NCBI RefSeq assembly: GCF_014201585.1
Contig: NZ_JACHES010000007.1
Span: forward strand, 85,605 to 149,604
Direction: 5' to 3'
Origin: Anoxybacillus tengchongensis
GTDB lineage: Bacteria > Bacillota > Bacilli > Bacillales > Anoxybacillaceae
DNA: 64,000 bases
Made by a program: the position numbers and the translations under genes. The notes beneath the pieces are model-generated. The model was not told the DNA's origin, did not search any database, and saw only the letters and a list, made by a program, of their open reading frames with translations. This document shows, one piece after another, positions 61,793 through 64,000 of this stretch (within the stretch, counting starts at the first letter, position 1; every line of letters begins with the position of its first letter).

Positions 61793-62683
61793 TTGGCTGA
61801 ACTTGCACGAAACGAAGCAAACATCGTACAAGAAGAACAAGCAACATCGTTATGGAAAGAAGGATGGATTCGCTTTCGGAAAAATAAAATGGCTCTCGTC
61901 GGAAGTGGCATTGTGCTATTTTTCATTTTGCTTGCTGTTTTTGCCCCATTTATTGCCCCGTACGATATGAACGACCAACAACTTTCGATGCGTTTACAAG
62001 CACCGTCGAAAGAACATATATTTGGCACAGATGATTTCGGGCGAGATATTTTTTCCCGTGTCGTTTACGGGGCGCGCATTTCGTTATGGGTTGGATTTTT
62101 TTCTGTATTAGGCTCGGTTGTAATCGGCTCTTTGCTTGGAATTATTGCAGGATACTATGGGCGTTGGATCGATGCGGTCATTTCACGTATATTTGACATT
62201 ATGCTTGCGTTTCCAAGCATTTTATTAGCGATCGGAATTGTTGCAGTTTTAGGGCCATCATTGAAAAATGCGCTCATCGCGATCGCAGTCATTAACATTC
62301 CAAACTTTGGTCGTCTGATCCGATCGCGCGTATTAAGCATTAAACAAGAAGAATACATTACTGCGGCGAAAGCGATTGGTATGAGCGATGCACGCATTTT
62401 ATTTCATCACATTTTACCAAACAGTATGGCTCCGATCATTGTGCAAGGGACGCTTGCGATTGCGACAGCGATCATTGAAGCAGCAGCTCTCGGGTTTCTT
62501 GGATTGGGTGCCCAACCGCCAAATCCTGAATGGGGGAAAATGCTAGCCGATTCAAAAGCATATTTAACACAAGCACCGTGGACGATGGTTTTTCCAGGAT
62601 TAGCTATTATGTTAACGGTGTTAGGATTTAACTTAATGGGCGATGGATTGCGTGATGCGCTTGATCCGCGTATGAAAAGTTAA
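61793..62683 (+). CDS. Peptide ABC transporter permease (OppC/DppC type)
   Basis: The second permease (296 residues, about six helices). The EAA-type docking loop is EYITAAKAIGMSDARILFHH. FGTDDFGRDIFSRVVYGARI is the OppC hallmark. TTG 61793 follows AAAAAGGAGGGG and gives MAELARNEAN; the frame upstream overlaps the previous gene. The operon ends at a strong terminator 1-35 bp downstream. Confidence 0.94.
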   Translation: MAELARNEANIVQEEQATSLWKEGWIRFRKNKMALVGSGIVLFFILLAVFAPFIAPYDMNDQQLSMRLQAPSKEHIFGTDDFGRDIFSRVVYGARISLWVGFFSVLGSVVIGSLLGIIAGYYGRWIDAVISRIFDIMLAFPSILLAIGIVAVLGPSLKNALIAIAVINIPNFGRLIRSRVLSIKQEEYITAAKAIGMSDARILFHHILPNSMAPIIVQGTLAIATAIIEAAALGFLGLGAQPPNPEWGKMLADSKAYLTQAPWTMVFPGLAIMLTVLGFNLMGDGLRDALDPRMKS

Positions 62684-62718
62684 AAAGATGTCCCGAGGCA
62701 TAAACGGGACATCTTTTT
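62682..62718. terminator. Bidirectional terminator after the peptide ABC operon
   Basis: The 14-bp perfect stem AAAAAGATGTCCCG/CGGGACATCTTTTT (62682-62695 with 62705-62718) serves both converging transcripts. Confidence 0.92.
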
Positions 62719-63790
62719 ATTCTTGTTCAGGAGTAGGCACGACATGTTCTTCTTTATGATAATGATGGAAACTTTCGATCAGTGTGTCTAAATGTTCAAG
62801 TTGGTGACTATATTCAATAATCGCTCCGATCAGAGGAAATAGTTGATAATTTTCTTGTTCGACGCTTTGTTCAACATAATGGTTTAAAAACGAGTGAATT
62901 AATCCTTTTTTCCCAGAGCACGCTTCAGTTGCAAATTGTGATTGTGGATCGGATTTTACTTTTCCAATGAACTTCAGCAATATTTGATCGTGATAATTTA
63001 ATAAGCAGTCGAGTTCGTTTTTTATGGCGTCTTGAAGTTCCGGAGATGTATGTGCCAACTCATTTTCTAAACGATGCAGCAACTTTAACGTCTCTAAGGC
63101 GCGATTTGTTGCGACAATCATTTGTCGATACAATACGAGTTTGCGCGATTTACTATATTTTTGTTTACGAAAATACGTTCGTTCTTCTTTATAAAGCAAA
63201 TAAAGCTGATCAAGTTTCATCATGTTTTCTTTTAATTTTTCAATGTCTTCTTTTAGTAAATGATGCTCGGATGCATGGCGAACGTTCATACGAATCCATT
63301 TCAAAATATGTTCGGTATATTCAACAATTTTTGTATATAGCTTTTTTTCATATTTTGGTGGAAGGAACACTAAATTCACGACAAACGCTGCAAGCACCCC
63401 TAACATAATCGTCGAAAAGCGGATAAGCGCAAATTCAATAAAGTGATCTTCCGTATATTCCATAATCGCAATGACTGTCACAAGCGCGACAGAAATAGAA
63501 GATTCTAAACGAAGACGGAGAAATAACGCAATAACTAAAATGGCGGTTAACCCGATAATAAACGGATCGTGTCCGAAGATAAGCGTGAAAACGATCGCGA
63601 AAACTGCACCGATGACGTTCGCTTGCACTTGTTCAATTAAAGATAAATATGAACGGTAAATCGTCGGCTGCATCGCAAATACAGCTGAAATGCCAGCAAA
63701 TACAGGAGAAGGCAATTGAAGTAATTTCGCTAAAACTAATGCAAATGTAATCGCAATCCCGGTTTTGAAGACGCGGGCTCCAAGTCTCAT
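62717..63790 (-). CDS. ygaE: FUSC/aromatic acid exporter family membrane protein (YgaE-like)
   Basis: The N-terminal 150 residues hold about five to six membrane helices with the FUSC/ArAE pattern (AKLLQLPSPVFAGISAVFAM, QPTIYRSYLSLIEQVQANVI). The C-terminal 200 residues are a long helical cytoplasmic domain. Length 357 and position near ntdP agree with B. subtilis YgaE. The exported compound is unknown. ATG 63790 is preceded by AAAGGAA. Confidence 0.85.
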   Translation of the reverse strand: MRLGARVFKTGIAITFALVLAKLLQLPSPVFAGISAVFAMQPTIYRSYLSLIEQVQANVIGAVFAIVFTLIFGHDPFIIGLTAILVIALFLRLRLESSISVALVTVIAIMEYTEDHFIEFALIRFSTIMLGVLAAFVVNLVFLPPKYEKKLYTKIVEYTEHILKWIRMNVRHASEHHLLKEDIEKLKENMMKLDQLYLLYKEERTYFRKQKYSKSRKLVLYRQMIVATNRALETLKLLHRLENELAHTSPELQDAIKNELDCLLNYHDQILLKFIGKVKSDPQSQFATEACSGKKGLIHSFLNHYVEQSVEQENYQLFPLIGAIIEYSHQLEHLDTLIESFHHYHKEEHVVPTPEQE

Positions 63791-63886
63791 CGTCGCTCAA
63801 ATTCCTTTCTTTTTCTTCATCTTGTTAGAACAACAAACAAATATACATGTTTTTCATCAGTATATCAAGAAAAAAGGAAAAAAATT

Positions 63887-63925
63887 AAAAGAACTGCCCC
63901 AATTTATTGTTGAGGCAGTTCTTTT
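63887..63925 (-). terminator. Terminator of the gene cut at the right edge
   Basis: AAAAGAACTGCC and GGCAGTTCTTTT arms (63887-63898 with 63914-63925) form a long stem, followed on the minus strand by a T-rich tract. Confidence 0.85.
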
Positions 63926-63929
63926 ATGT

Positions 63930-64000
63930 TTATTCCGTTGACACAGACGGATCGGCTTGTTCTTTTTTCGGAATGATTTGGAAAAAGTGTTGTTCCGGCT
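63930..64000 (-). CDS. C-terminal fragment of an unidentified protein
   Basis: The minus frame ending at TAA 63932-63930 gives the last 22 residues, PEQHFFQIIPKKEQADPSVS plus TE. A terminator follows within five bases, supporting a real gene end. The fragment is too short to assign; from B. subtilis order it could be a yga gene such as ygaD, but this is a guess. Confidence 0.45.
   Translation of the reverse strand, partial: PEQHFFQIIPKKEQADPSVSTE

Noticed and set aside
61738-62028. Minus-strand frame opposite the OppC-type permease
   Set aside because: It is antisense to strongly supported coding sequence and shows no family resemblance.

Overview
The window looks like chromosomal DNA of a moderately thermophilic, spore-forming, low-GC Bacillaceae; the gene set and order suggest Anoxybacillus or a close relative, inferred from protein recognition and not from a database search. 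Much of it follows Bacillus subtilis gene order: the yfk block (yfkK-J-I-H-F-chaA-yfkD-yfkAB, 20.8-27.5 kb), the yfj block (pdaA-yfjP-rlmCD, 29.5-32.6 kb) and the yfh/yga block (yfhD-yfhE ... yfhF-recX-yfhH-sspK-yfhP-mutY-yfhS-sspE-ntdP-ygaE, 46.1-63.8 kb). Small acid-soluble spore proteins (SspK, SspE) and the cortex deacetylase PdaA confirm sporulation.

Layout. 0-6.2 kb: a coiled-coil protein with identical 39-bp repeats, a nitric oxide synthase oxygenase, a HAMP-less chemoreceptor, the wreck of a globin/HD-GYP-like gene, a GGDEF-EAL protein and an NlpC/P60 wall hydrolase with two WalR-like boxes. 6.4-14.2 kb: TerC, a four-module CoA-disulfide reductase/rhodanese/TusA/DsrE fusion, an arginase-fold protein, the feoA-feoB iron operon with a Cys-rich partner, acylphosphatase and a DUF4397 protein. 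14.2-19.7 kb (minus): the assimilatory sulfate operon cysH-cysP-sat-cysC-sumT-sirB-sirC, which takes sulfate to sulfite and makes siroheme for sulfite reductase. 19.9-32.6 kb: an HD-GYP-like protein, the yfk block, class I fumarase and the yfj block.

32.6-41.4 kb is the accessory region: three small acidic or SH3/Sm-like proteins (immunity-like at best), a SLOG-domain protein, a complete type I restriction-modification system (hsdM-hsdS-hsdR) and an Rpn/PD-(D/E)XK-like nuclease gene. Then come SelO (with Cys at the usual Sec position), a Crp/Fnr regulator with a DUF2892 protein, and a chemoreceptor behind a c-di-GMP-I riboswitch with its own terminator. 46.1-56.9 kb is the yfh/yga block with lactate permease (Rex-like operator) and, before a GNAT acetyltransferase, a tRNA-like structured RNA candidate. 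57-62.7 kb is an oligopeptide/dipeptide ABC operon with CodY-like motifs, followed by a FUSC-type membrane protein and a cut gene at the right edge.

Themes: signalling by c-di-GMP (GGDEF-EAL enzyme, decayed HD-GYP gene, degenerate HD-GYP protein, riboswitch-controlled chemoreceptor), redox and sulfur metabolism (Rex/Fnr-like palindromes, CoADR fusion, sulfate operon), and a compact defence island. The most unusual item is the tRNA-mimic RNA at 47.2-47.3 kb.
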